Below are positions 4,880-11,033 of a stretch of 11,033 nt of DNA, piece by piece. Position numbers and translations under genes: made by a program. The DNA is taken from contig CAYRHS010000105.1 of assembly GCA_964424125.1 (NCBI GenBank), positions 1 to 11,033 on the forward strand, in the 5' to 3' direction. Source of the DNA: CAYRHS01 sp964424125 (GTDB lineage: Bacteria; Actinomycetota; Acidimicrobiia; IMCC26256; JAOSJL01). The notes beneath the pieces are model-generated. The model did no database searches. It was not told where the DNA came from and saw only the letters and a list, made by a program, of their open reading frames with translations. How positions within the stretch are numbered: the first letter of the stretch is position 1; every line of letters begins with the position of its first letter.

Positions 4880-6735
4880 GAGTGCGTGGGGTGCTCCTGC
4901 GAGGTCGGCCTGGAGGCTACGTGACGGGCGAGGAAGGCCTCGGTCCGGCGGAGCTCGTCGGCGACCGTCTCGGGACGACGGAAGCCGTGGCCCTCACCCC
5001 GGTAGACGCGGTCCTCTACGGGTGTCCCGTGCGCGCGCACGGCGGCGACGAGCGCGTCGACCTGAGCGCCGGGGACCACCGCGTCGTCGTCGCCGCGCAG
5101 GACGAGCAAGGGTGTTCGGATCCGAGCGGCGTGGGCCAGCGGGGACCGCTGGGTCCAGCGCGGGGCGGCTGCCGCCCTCGGTCCGACGAGGGTGTCCGTG
5201 TAGCGCGACTCGAACCGGTGCGTGGCGGCCGCGAGCCCGTGGAGATCCGTCACCGGGTACCGGACGGCCGCGGCCGCGACCAGGCCCGGATGGGAGGCGC
5301 ACACGAGCAGGGCCGTGAACCCTCCGGCGCTGCCTCCGATCATCGCGATCCGGTCGGGGTCAGCCCAGCCGCGTCCCGCTGCCGCCCTGATCCCCGCGGC
5401 GACGTCGGACGCGTCGAGCTGACCCCAGTGACCGCTCAGCGCCTGGGTGTACGCACGCCCGTGCCCTGTGGACCCGCGGTGGTTCGGGGCGAGCACCGCC
5501 CAGCCTCGGTCGCGGAAGAAGTCGGCGCGGGCCCACCAGTCGGCCCGAGCCTGGTCGGTCGGCCCGCCGTGCACGTGCACGAGCAGCGGCGTCGGTCCCA
5601 CCCTCGGCTCACTCGGCAGCCAGTAGAGCGCATGCAAGTCGGCTCCGTCCGCACCCGGGAACCGGATCGGCTCCGGTCCGGGTCTCGTCGAGGTTCCCCC
5701 TCGACCGGCCGTGTCCGAGCCGAGTCGGGGCGTCCGACCGGGCGAGCCCGCCCGACCGGGGTCGGGGTGCGCCGTGACGACCGTGGGGGGCTCCGTTGGC
5801 GAGGAGCGCACCCCGACGATTCCCGGGCCCGACCAGTCGAGTGAACGATGCCAGCCCTCGGCGATCGGTCGGCGCCCGCCGTCGCCGACCTCCGCCAGAT
5901 CGAGCCAGCCGAATCCCCGGCTCCCGCGGCACACGACGATCCGGTCACCGGACGGTGACCAGGCGAACGAACGTTGGCCCGGTCCCCAGGTCGGCTCCGC
6001 GTCCTCGCCCGCCTCGTCCGGCTCCGCGATCGGGTGGGCGTCGCGGCCGTCGGGACGCGCGGTCCAGACGCGCATCCACCCTGTCCGGTCACAGACGAAT
6101 GCGATCCGCTCGCCCCCTGGTGCGAATCGGGGCTGACCGACCGCGACCCCGGCGCCGCCGGCGATCGTCCGAAGCGGACCGTCCTCTCGTCCCCGCACGA
6201 CGATGCGCGACTCGTCCCAGGGCATCGAGGGCAGGTCCCACTCGTGCCAGGCCAGCGCGCGGCCATCGGGAGCCCATGCCGGGTCGAACGCGAAGTCGGC
6301 GGCAGAGACCCGCGTCCCACCGGCCCCGCCGCTCTCGGGATCGAGCGGCGAGATCCACACCTCGCAGGTGTCGTCGGTCTCGGCCACGTGGGCGACCGAC
6401 CCGCCGTCGGGAGCCACCGCGGGCGCCGAGGCGCTGATCCCTTCAGGGGTGAGAATCTGCACGGGCCCGCCCGGCGACAGGACCGCCAGCCGGGCATCGG
6501 CCGTCGCGAACACGATCCGTCCGTCGCGCGTCGGGGCGAGGGTGGCGCGGTGTCCGGGCGCCTGCTCCACCGGGCATCTCACTCCGTCGACGAGGACATC
6601 CGTGCGCCCCTCGGAGGCCTCGGTCCAGGCCGGACGGCCGTCCGGGAGCCAGCACACGGATCCGACCGTCCGGCCGGCCGCGACCTGCTCGGGGGTGAGC
6701 GGCGAACGCACCACCGGCGAGCGTATCCACGCCAT
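4876..6735 (-). CDS. S9 prolyl-oligopeptidase-family serine peptidase
   Basis: 619 residues from ATG 6735. The first ~350 residues form a beta-propeller with WD40/TolB-like blades (for example PAVAPDGGSVAHVAET, DPAWAPDGRALAWHEWD, PTWGPGQRSFAWSPSGDRIV). Then comes a Pro/Gly/Arg-rich linker (about 323-355) and the C-terminal alpha/beta-hydrolase domain: HVHGGPTDQ (387-395), GGSAGG (467-472, nucleophile Ser469), LRGDDDAVVPGAQ (acid among Asp549-551) and GEGHGFRRPE (His583). Such enzymes cleave peptides or acyl-peptides, or act as esterases; none of the sequence predicts the substrate. No signal peptide is seen, so it is probably cytosolic. The start is uncertain: ATG 6735 has no Shine-Dalgarno, while GTG codons at 6714 and 6711 lie 5 and 8 nt after a TACGCT -10-like box and would give a leaderless start at VRSPLTPEQVAAG, closer to where the family begins. 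It is the first gene of a three-gene minus-strand unit. Confidence 0.93.
   Translation of the reverse strand: MAWIRSPVVRSPLTPEQVAAGRTVGSVCWLPDGRPAWTEASEGRTDVLVDGVRCPVEQAPGHRATLAPTRDGRIVFATADARLAVLSPGGPVQILTPEGISASAPAVAPDGGSVAHVAETDDTCEVWISPLDPESGGAGGTRVSAADFAFDPAWAPDGRALAWHEWDLPSMPWDESRIVVRGREDGPLRTIAGGAGVAVGQPRFAPGGERIAFVCDRTGWMRVWTARPDGRDAHPIAEPDEAGEDAEPTWGPGQRSFAWSPSGDRIVVCRGSRGFGWLDLAEVGDGGRRPIAEGWHRSLDWSGPGIVGVRSSPTEPPTVVTAHPDPGRAGSPGRTPRLGSDTAGRGGTSTRPGPEPIRFPGADGADLHALYWLPSEPRVGPTPLLVHVHGGPTDQARADWWARADFFRDRGWAVLAPNHRGSTGHGRAYTQALSGHWGQLDASDVAAGIRAAAGRGWADPDRIAMIGGSAGGFTALLVCASHPGLVAAAAVRYPVTDLHGLAAATHRFESRYTDTLVGPRAAAAPRWTQRSPLAHAARIRTPLLVLRGDDDAVVPGAQVDALVAAVRAHGTPVEDRVYRGEGHGFRRPETVADELRRTEAFLARHVASRPTSQEHPTHS
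6720..6725 (-). promoter_or_regulatory. Possible -10 box for a leaderless start of the S9 peptidase
   Basis: The minus-strand hexamer TACGCT matches TANNNT and is followed after 5 and 8 nt by two consecutive in-frame GTG codons (6714, 6711). It lies inside the coding frame if ATG 6735 is used, so the two readings exclude each other. Confidence 0.3.
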
Positions 6736-6804
6736 CCGGGCCCAGCGGGTGACGGATGGGGCGAGTTGCCCCTCCCCGGCCCGGTCCACCAGGCTGGTGC
6801 TTCT

Positions 6805-8079
6805 ATGCCCGCTCCGGATCAGCCCCTTCGCGTCGCCTACCTCATGTTCCGGGGCAATCCCCTCTGTGGTGGCCAGGGCGTCTACACCCGCCACCTCACC
6901 CGCGAGCTCACCCGCCTCGGCCACCGGGTCACCGTCTTCGCGGGCCAGCCCTACCCCGTCCTCGACGACGGTGTCGAGCTCGTCGAGGTCCCGGGACTGG
7001 ACCTCTATCGCGCCGACAACCCGTTCCGCGTGCCGTGGCCCCACGAGTTCCGCTCCCGGGTGGACCTCGCCGAGTTCGGGCTCATGTGTGCGGCCGGCTA
7101 CCCGGAGCCGTACGCGTTCAGCCTGCGCGCTCGCGACGTGTTGCGCGAGCGGCGGGCCGACTTCGACGTCGTTCACGACAACCAGTGCCTCGGCACCGGA
7201 CTGCTCGACCTGGTCGACGACGGCTGGCCCGTCGTCGCGACGCTGCACCACCCGATCACCGTCGACCGCGATCTCGACCTCGCGCACGAGCACAACCCGT
7301 GGCGCCGGTTCATGTTCCGCCGCTGGTACGGGTTCCTCGACATGCAGATGCGCGTCGCACGGCGCATCCCGCGTCTCGTGACGGTCAGTGAGTCCTCGAG
7401 GCGCGACATCGTGACCCAGATGGGCGTGGCACCCGACCAGCTCCACGTCGTCCCGGTCGGGATGGATCCCGACGTCTTCGCGCCTCGACCCGAGATCGAC
7501 CGCGTGCCCGGGCGGATCATGACGACCGCGAGCGCCGATGTCCCGATGAAGGGACTCGCGGTGCTCCTCGAGGCGCTGGCCAAGGTCCGCACGGAACGCG
7601 AGGACGCGAAGCTCGTCGTGATCGGAAAGCTCAAGCGCAAGAAGAGCGCGATCCCGGCCTTGCTCGATCGTCTCGATCTCGCCGACTCCGTGCGCTTCGT
7701 GAGTGGCGTGCCGACCGAGGAGATCGTCCGGCTGTACGGCGAAGCGGAGCTCGCCGTCGTTCCCTCGCTCTACGAGGGCTTCTCCCTCCCGGCGGTGGAG
7801 GCCATGGCCTGCGGCGTGCCGCTCGTGGCGACCACCGGCGGCGCCCTCCCCGAGGTCGTCGGCGACGACGGCGAGACGGGCCTCCTCGTCCCGCCCGCGG
7901 ACCCGTCGGCCCTGGCCCAGACGTTGCTGCGAGGCCTCGACGACCCGGAGCTGCGATCCCGCGTGGGCACAGCCGGGCGCCGGCGCGTGCTCGAGCGATT
8001 CACGTGGCGCGCCACCGCGGCGGGCACGAGCGCGCACTACGCCGCGCTCCTCGCGGCTCACGCAGCGAGCGCCGCTTGA
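6805..8079 (+). CDS. GT4-family glycosyltransferase
   Basis: 424 residues with the GT-B two-domain layout of retaining GT4 enzymes, which transfer a sugar from an activated donor, usually a nucleotide sugar. The N-terminal acceptor domain starts RVAYLMFRGNPLCGGQGVYT (9-28) with the glycine-rich loop GGQGVY and the helix HLTRELTRLGHRVTVFAG. The C-terminal donor domain has SADVPMKGLAVLLEAL (243-258; Lys249), KLVVIG, and the EX7E motif EGFSLPAVE (Glu324 to Glu332), followed by ACGVPLVATTGGALPEVVGD. There is no membrane segment, so it is probably cytosolic or peripheral. The start is ATG 6805, 69 bp from the divergent S9 peptidase; no clear Shine-Dalgarno or -10 box is seen there. Its stop overlaps the start of the methyltransferase (TGATG), so the two are coupled. 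Donor and acceptor are unknown; the context suggests a methylated glycan or glycolipid. Confidence 0.94.
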   Translation: MPAPDQPLRVAYLMFRGNPLCGGQGVYTRHLTRELTRLGHRVTVFAGQPYPVLDDGVELVEVPGLDLYRADNPFRVPWPHEFRSRVDLAEFGLMCAAGYPEPYAFSLRARDVLRERRADFDVVHDNQCLGTGLLDLVDDGWPVVATLHHPITVDRDLDLAHEHNPWRRFMFRRWYGFLDMQMRVARRIPRLVTVSESSRRDIVTQMGVAPDQLHVVPVGMDPDVFAPRPEIDRVPGRIMTTASADVPMKGLAVLLEALAKVRTEREDAKLVVIGKLKRKKSAIPALLDRLDLADSVRFVSGVPTEEIVRLYGEAELAVVPSLYEGFSLPAVEAMACGVPLVATTGGALPEVVGDDGETGLLVPPADPSALAQTLLRGLDDPELRSRVGTAGRRRVLERFTWRATAAGTSAHYAALLAAHAASAA

Positions 8080-8834
8080 TGTTGACCGTCGACGTCGGAC
8101 GGCTCGAGCTCGTTCCCGGCGCGCGCGTCCTCGACCTCGGGTGTGGCGCGGGTCGCCACGCCTTCGAGCTCATGCGCCGCGGCGCGACGGTCGTCGCGCT
8201 CGATCGCGGGCGGGACGAGCTCGAAGCGGTGCGCGCCACCTCCGGAGCGATGCACGAGGCAGGGGAGCTCCCGAGTCCCGACGTCGGTGGGCCGGTGCGA
8301 GGCGACGCGCTTGCACTGCCCTTCCCCGACGACTCGTTCGACCGGATCGTGGCCGCCGAGGTGCTCGAACACATCTCGGCCGACGAGGCCGCGCTGGCCG
8401 AGCTGGTCCGGGTGCTCCGCCCCGGCGGCCGGATCGCGGTGACCGTGCCCGCGTGGTTCCCCGAGCGCGTCTGCTGGGCGCTCGACTCCGGGTACCACGA
8501 AACCCCGGGCGGCCACGTGCGCATCTACCGCAAGGGCGACCTCGAGACCCGGCTCGCGGAGGCCGGCATGCAGGTCACCGCCTCGCACCACGCGCACGCG
8601 CTGCATTCGCCCTACTGGTGGGTCCGCTGCGCGGTCGGGGTCGACCGAGCCGACGCGTGGCCGGCGCGCCGCTACCACGACTTCCTGGTCTGGGAGCTCA
8701 CGCATCGGCCCCGCTGGACCCGGGCGCTCGAACACGCACTGGACCCGATCATCGGCAAGAGCCTCGTCGTCTACGCCGACAAGCCCGCTCCTGCCGCCGC
8801 CCCTACCGAGGAGGTCGCCGATGCCGTTGCCTGA
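8079..8834 (+). CDS. Class I SAM-dependent methyltransferase (Methyltransf_11-like)
   Basis: 251 residues with a Rossmann-type SAM-binding core at the N-terminus: motif I VLDLGCGAGRHAFEL (17-31), the acidic end of strand 2 at VVALDRG (Asp42), GDALALPFPDDSFDRI (75-90), then EVLEHI and ELVRVLRPGGRIAVTVPAW. The C-terminal part (DSGYHETPGGHVRIYRKGDL onwards) is probably the acceptor-binding cap. It most likely methylates a small molecule or sugar hydroxyl; the acceptor is not predictable. ATG 8079 is chosen because it shares its A with the TGA of the glycosyltransferase (TGATG). A longer frame from 8004 would run well into that gene. Its last codons carry the Shine-Dalgarno of the next gene and overlap it by 14 bp. 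The coupling implies work in the same pathway as the GT4 and toroid proteins. Confidence 0.93.
   Translation: MLTVDVGRLELVPGARVLDLGCGAGRHAFELMRRGATVVALDRGRDELEAVRATSGAMHEAGELPSPDVGGPVRGDALALPFPDDSFDRIVAAEVLEHISADEAALAELVRVLRPGGRIAVTVPAWFPERVCWALDSGYHETPGGHVRIYRKGDLETRLAEAGMQVTASHHAHALHSPYWWVRCAVGVDRADAWPARRYHDFLVWELTHRPRWTRALEHALDPIIGKSLVVYADKPAPAAAPTEEVADAVA
8808..8814 (+). promoter_or_regulatory. Strong Shine-Dalgarno for the toroid-protein gene
   Basis: GAGGAGG lies 6 nt before ATG 8821, inside the 3' end of the methyltransferase gene. It confirms that start and the 14-bp gene overlap. Confidence 0.8.
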
Positions 8835-9906
8835 CGTCGCCGGCATCGTCACCGCCGAGCAGCTCGACGACACCGTGGCTCGCATCGCCGAGCACCAGCT
8901 CGCCGACGGCAACATCCCCTGGACACCCGGTGGTCACACCGATCCGTGGAACCTCGTCGAAGCTGCGATGGCACTCGACGTCGGCGGCCGCCACGCCGAG
9001 GCCGAGGCCGCCTACGAGTGGCTCCGTCGCGTCCAGCGGCCCGACGGCGCCTTCCACGCGTACTACCAGGGCACCGACGTCAAGGACGTCACGATCGACA
9101 CCAACGTCACCAGCTACCTGGTCAACGGGGTGCTGCACCACTACCTCTCCACCGGCGACGACCGCTTCTTGGGTGACTTCTGGCCGGTGATAACCCGTGG
9201 CATCGACTTCTGCCTCACCCATCAGGCCGAGTCGGGCGAGATCGTCTGGTCAGCGGACCCGACGAAGCGCATCTGGCGCGGGGCGCTGCTCACCGGGTGC
9301 TCGAGCATCCATGCGAGCCTGCGTTGCGGCATCCTCGTCGCCGAGCACCTCGGCGACGAACGTCCCGACTGGGAGCTTTCGCTCGGATCACTGGCACACG
9401 CGGTCGAGCACCGGCCCGAGGTCTTCCTCGACAAGGACCGCTGGGCGATGGACTGGTACTACCCGATCCTCGGTGGGGCGCTCCGGGGCGAAGCCGCCTG
9501 GTGGCGAATCGTCGAGGGATGGCCGCGATTCGTCGTCGAGGGCCGTGGGGTGCGCTGTGTGTCCGACCGCCCCTGGATCACCGCGGCCGAGACGTGCGAG
9601 CTCGTGCTGACGCTCGACGCTATCGGCGAGCGCGACCAGGCCCTCGAGCTGTTCTCCTGGGCTCAGTTCCTGCGCGCGGAGGACGGCGGCTACTGGACGG
9701 GGATGAACTTCGACGGCGGGCACTTCGACGCCGACGGCATCCTCTACCCGCCGGAGCAGCCGACCTGGAACATGGCCGCGGTCGTGCTGGCTGCCCACGC
9801 GCTGGCGGGGGACGGGCTCACCGCGGGCTTCTTCCGCTATGAGGGCCTGCCCGAGGGCCTCGACCGCGACGCCATCCTCGCTGACATCCGCCGCACCGCG
9901 GAATAG
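8821..9906 (+). CDS. Probable alpha/alpha-toroid protein (glycosidase- or terpenoid-cyclase-like fold)
   Basis: 361 residues built of repeated amphipathic helix pairs with aromatic and acidic residues at the turns: WNLVEAAMALDVGGRHAEAE (43-62), YEWLRRVQRPDGAFHAYYQG (65-84), IDTNVTSYLVNGVLHHYLST (92-111), RWAMDWYYPILGG (207-219), FSWAQFLRAEDGGYWTG (278-294). This looks like an (alpha/alpha)6 barrel as in six-hairpin glycosidases or the prenyltransferase/squalene-cyclase fold. Proteins like it are often labelled prenyltransferase because QxxDGxF resembles a QW motif, but no DxDD or other cyclase acid motif is visible. Conserved-looking acidic positions such as Asp93, Asp146, Asp205 and Asp211 could serve a glycosidase or sugar-binding role. 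No signal peptide is seen. The overlap with the methyltransferase and GT4 genes favours a role on the same glycan. The fold is fairly likely; the activity is unknown. Confidence 0.82.
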   Translation: MPLPDVAGIVTAEQLDDTVARIAEHQLADGNIPWTPGGHTDPWNLVEAAMALDVGGRHAEAEAAYEWLRRVQRPDGAFHAYYQGTDVKDVTIDTNVTSYLVNGVLHHYLSTGDDRFLGDFWPVITRGIDFCLTHQAESGEIVWSADPTKRIWRGALLTGCSSIHASLRCGILVAEHLGDERPDWELSLGSLAHAVEHRPEVFLDKDRWAMDWYYPILGGALRGEAAWWRIVEGWPRFVVEGRGVRCVSDRPWITAAETCELVLTLDAIGERDQALELFSWAQFLRAEDGGYWTGMNFDGGHFDADGILYPPEQPTWNMAAVVLAAHALAGDGLTAGFFRYEGLPEGLDRDAILADIRRTAE

Positions 9907-9911
9907 GCCTC

Positions 9912-9936
9912 TCCCGGGCCTGACCGATCACCGGGA
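9912..9936. terminator. Weak hairpin after the GT-methyltransferase-toroid unit
   Basis: TCCCGG (9912-9917) and CCGGGA (9931-9936) are exact inverted repeats around a 13-nt loop, just after the toroid-gene stop. There is no T-run, so termination is uncertain. Confidence 0.25.
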
Positions 9937-9978
9937 ACCAGGACCGCGCGCGCGACGTCAAATCGATCGAACCATCAC

Positions 9979-9987
9979 AGGAGGAGG
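9979..9987 (+). promoter_or_regulatory. Strong Shine-Dalgarno for the lipoprotein gene
   Basis: AGGAGGAGG, 7 nt before ATG 9995. It is the strongest ribosome-binding site in the window and rules out a start further upstream. Confidence 0.8.
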
Positions 9988-9994
9988 TTCGACG

Positions 9995-10366
9995 ATGGGA
10001 GCCGCGCGCACACGAGGTGTCTGCGCCATCGAGATCGCTGCCGTCTTGGCGCTCACGGCAGCCGCCTGCGGAGGGACGGAGACGACCCCGACGGCGCTCC
10101 CGCTCCCGGCGGAGAACGTGGAGGTCGGCGTGCCGTACGAGTTCGAGCTCCTCACCCATTGCGGCATCGAATACATGCGCCTCGACGGTCGAGTCTGGAA
10201 GACGGAACGGCGCGGCGGGCCCAACGCTCCCGACGGGTTCGCAGATCCCGCGCAACCCGGCATCGTGACCCTCGAGTCGGAGGATCGCGCGGTGTTCGTC
10301 GGCGAGCGCGACGGCTCCGAGCTGGTGTTCACTCCGACCGACGAGGAACCACCGCTCTGCGCGTGA
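9995..10366 (+). CDS. Small secreted lipoprotein, HCG-containing domain, function unknown
   Basis: 123 residues. The N-terminus is a lipoprotein signal: Arg-containing n-region (MGAARTRG), hydrophobic stretch AIEIAAVLALTAAA and a lipobox ending at Cys25, followed by GG and a Thr/Pro-rich linker. The mature part is about 75 residues with VGVPYEFELLTHCGIEYMRL, RVWKTE, PNAPDGFADPAQPGIVTLE, DRAVFVGERDGSELVF and a terminal LCA. The pair of cysteines (in HCG and near the C-terminus) could form a disulfide. The pattern tHCG...W...P.GF/GW.dP...G...A.F resembles small hypothetical exported proteins I recall from other Actinobacteria, none with a known role. It would be anchored to the outer face of the cytoplasmic membrane. 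It lies 88 bp after the toroid gene and may be transcribed separately. Confidence 0.8.
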   Translation: MGAARTRGVCAIEIAAVLALTAAACGGTETTPTALPLPAENVEVGVPYEFELLTHCGIEYMRLDGRVWKTERRGGPNAPDGFADPAQPGIVTLESEDRAVFVGERDGSELVFTPTDEEPPLCA

Positions 10367-10383
10367 GCCCACACCGATCCCGT

Positions 10384-10389
10384 TAGGCT
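10384..10389 (+). promoter_or_regulatory. -10 box for a leaderless gene
   Basis: TAGGCT fits TANNNT and ends 6 nt before GTG 10396, the spacing expected if transcription starts at the first base of the start codon. The upstream -35 region has no clear match. Confidence 0.45.
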
Positions 10390-10395
10390 GTCTTC

Positions 10396-10611
10396 GTGGG
10401 TTCCCGCGGCATGTCGCGCAAGGGTCGGAAGCACCTGCCGAAGGTGGGGACGAAACCCGAGCGCGAGTACGCACAGCACGAGGAACGCGACGCGGTGGCC
10501 GACAACCTCGGTATGCACGTCGAGTCGCGCACCACCACCGAGGTCGTCGGCGCGATCCTCATTGCCGTTCTCGTCGTGCTCGGCGCGTTGGCTCTCGTCT
10601 TCTTCACCTGA
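10396..10611 (+). CDS. Small single-pass membrane protein, function unknown
   Basis: 71 residues from GTG 10396. The first ~45 residues are hydrophilic and basic to charged (SRKGRKHLPKVGTKPEREYA), followed by one transmembrane helix, VVGAILIAVLVVLGALALVF, ending one residue before the stop. By the positive-inside rule the basic N-terminus should face the cytosol, giving a tail-anchored topology. I do not recognise a family. The GTG start is preferred because a TAGGCT -10 box ends 6 nt before it (leaderless); ATG 10411 is the alternative, five codons shorter. The stop overlaps the convergent methyltransferase gene by 8 bp. Codon use is like the neighbours, so it looks like a real gene. Confidence 0.7.
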   Translation: MGSRGMSRKGRKHLPKVGTKPEREYAQHEERDAVADNLGMHVESRTTTEVVGAILIAVLVVLGALALVFFT

Positions 10612-11033
10612 CCCGGCGCAGGACCCGCAGGCTCCCCCGCCGACCGTTCTCACCGAACCGGCCCGAGTCGACAGCTCGCCTCCAGAGCCGGAACGGCCCC
10701 TGCCCGCCCTCCGCCGGGTCCTCGAACACGTCGTGGATCGCGAGCAGCCCGTCGGACGCGACGTGCGGGACCCACGCGTCGTAGTCCGCCCGGGCGACCT
10801 CTTCGGCGTGGCCGCCGTCGATGAACAACAACCCGAGCGGCGTGGCCCAGTGGCGGGCCACGGTCGGCGAGTCTCCGACGATCCCGACGACCGTCCCCTC
10901 GAGGCCGGCGCGCTCGATCGTCCGCCGGAAGAACGGCAGCGTGTCCATGCGGCCGGTGACGGGATCGACGACCTCGGGGTCGTGGTGCTCCCAACCGGCC
11001 TGGTTCTCCTCGGAGCCGCGGTGGTGGTCGACC
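10604..11033 (-). CDS. Class I SAM-dependent methyltransferase, Methyltransf_24-like (partial, 5' end outside window)
   Basis: The frame is open to the right edge, so the N-terminus with SAM motif I is not seen; 142 residues are visible. They begin VDHHRGSEENQAGWEHHD, then TLPFFRRTIERAGLEGTVV, GDSPTVARHW, the signature LLFIDGGHAEEVARADYDAW, and GLLAIHDVFEDP, and end GSLRVLRRVR. FIDGGH followed by an acidic helix and IHDVF is the pattern of the Methyltransf_24 group. An internal Met at 10948 is not the start, because the conserved VDHHRGSEEN lies upstream of it. It points toward the glycosyltransferase-methyltransferase-toroid unit from the other side and may serve the same pathway, but this rests only on proximity. 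Confidence 0.85.
   Translation of the reverse strand, partial: VDHHRGSEENQAGWEHHDPEVVDPVTGRMDTLPFFRRTIERAGLEGTVVGIVGDSPTVARHWATPLGLLFIDGGHAEEVARADYDAWVPHVASDGLLAIHDVFEDPAEGGQGPFRLWRRAVDSGRFGENGRRGSLRVLRRVR

Noticed and set aside
5974..6804. Open plus-strand frame extending the glycosyltransferase upstream over the peptidase gene
   Set aside because: The GT-B fold begins at the ATG 6805 (RVAYLMF); the upstream part is antisense to the peptidase and lacks recognisable domains.
6736..8061. Long open frame on the minus strand continuing upstream from the S9 peptidase across the glycosyltransferase gene
   Set aside because: It is antisense to a clear GT4 gene, has no family motifs, is rich in Arg/His/Asp/Glu as expected from a GC-rich shadow frame, and the peptidase domain begins only near 6735.
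7703..9190. Long plus-strand frame overlapping the glycosyltransferase, methyltransferase and toroid genes
   Set aside because: Arg/Ala/Pro-rich composition without motifs; three well-supported genes occupy other frames of the same stretch.

Overview
The window reads as a stretch of high-GC actinobacterial chromosome, most likely from a draft or metagenome assembly because it contains a run of ten Ns (3318-3327). The evidence for Actinomycetota is the very high GC with strong third-position bias, a mycobacterial-type MurA with Asp in place of the catalytic Cys, an SCO6745-like gene remnant, and several starts that look leaderless (a TANNNT -10 box 5-9 nt before a GTG).

Left part (1-2693). 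The tail of a probable aldo/keto reductase (+) converges, with overlapping stop codons, on meaB (GTPase chaperone of methylmalonyl-CoA mutase, -). Upstream of meaB on the same strand are a short NifU-domain Fe-S scaffold gene and murA (first committed step of peptidoglycan synthesis).

Middle (2703-3419). Divergent from murA is a decayed or mis-assembled SCO6745-like gene whose pieces lie in three frames and which lacks the central part of the family. Its 3' end runs into a near-perfect 43-bp palindrome. A related, less perfect palindrome lies 71 bp further on, and the assembly gap falls between the two. This is the least conventional stretch of the window.

Minus-strand hydrolase operon (3420-6735). 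An S9 prolyl-oligopeptidase-family peptidase is followed by a small KANL3/Tex30-type alpha/beta hydrolase (ATGA overlap) and a crotonase-family protein (26-bp gap) in which one of the two classical hydratase glutamates is Gln.

Right part (6805-11033). Divergent from the peptidase, a tightly coupled three-gene unit encodes a GT4 glycosyltransferase, a class I SAM methyltransferase (TGATG junction) and a probable alpha/alpha-toroid protein (14-bp overlap, strong Shine-Dalgarno). It is followed by a small lipoprotein and a 71-residue single-pass membrane protein. A second methyltransferase of a different type runs in from the right edge on the minus strand. The GT-methyltransferase-toroid unit suggests synthesis or trimming of a methylated glycan or glycolipid; this is inference, since the product cannot be read from sequence. 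Almost all of the window is coding. No RNA genes, CRISPR arrays or insertion sequences were seen.
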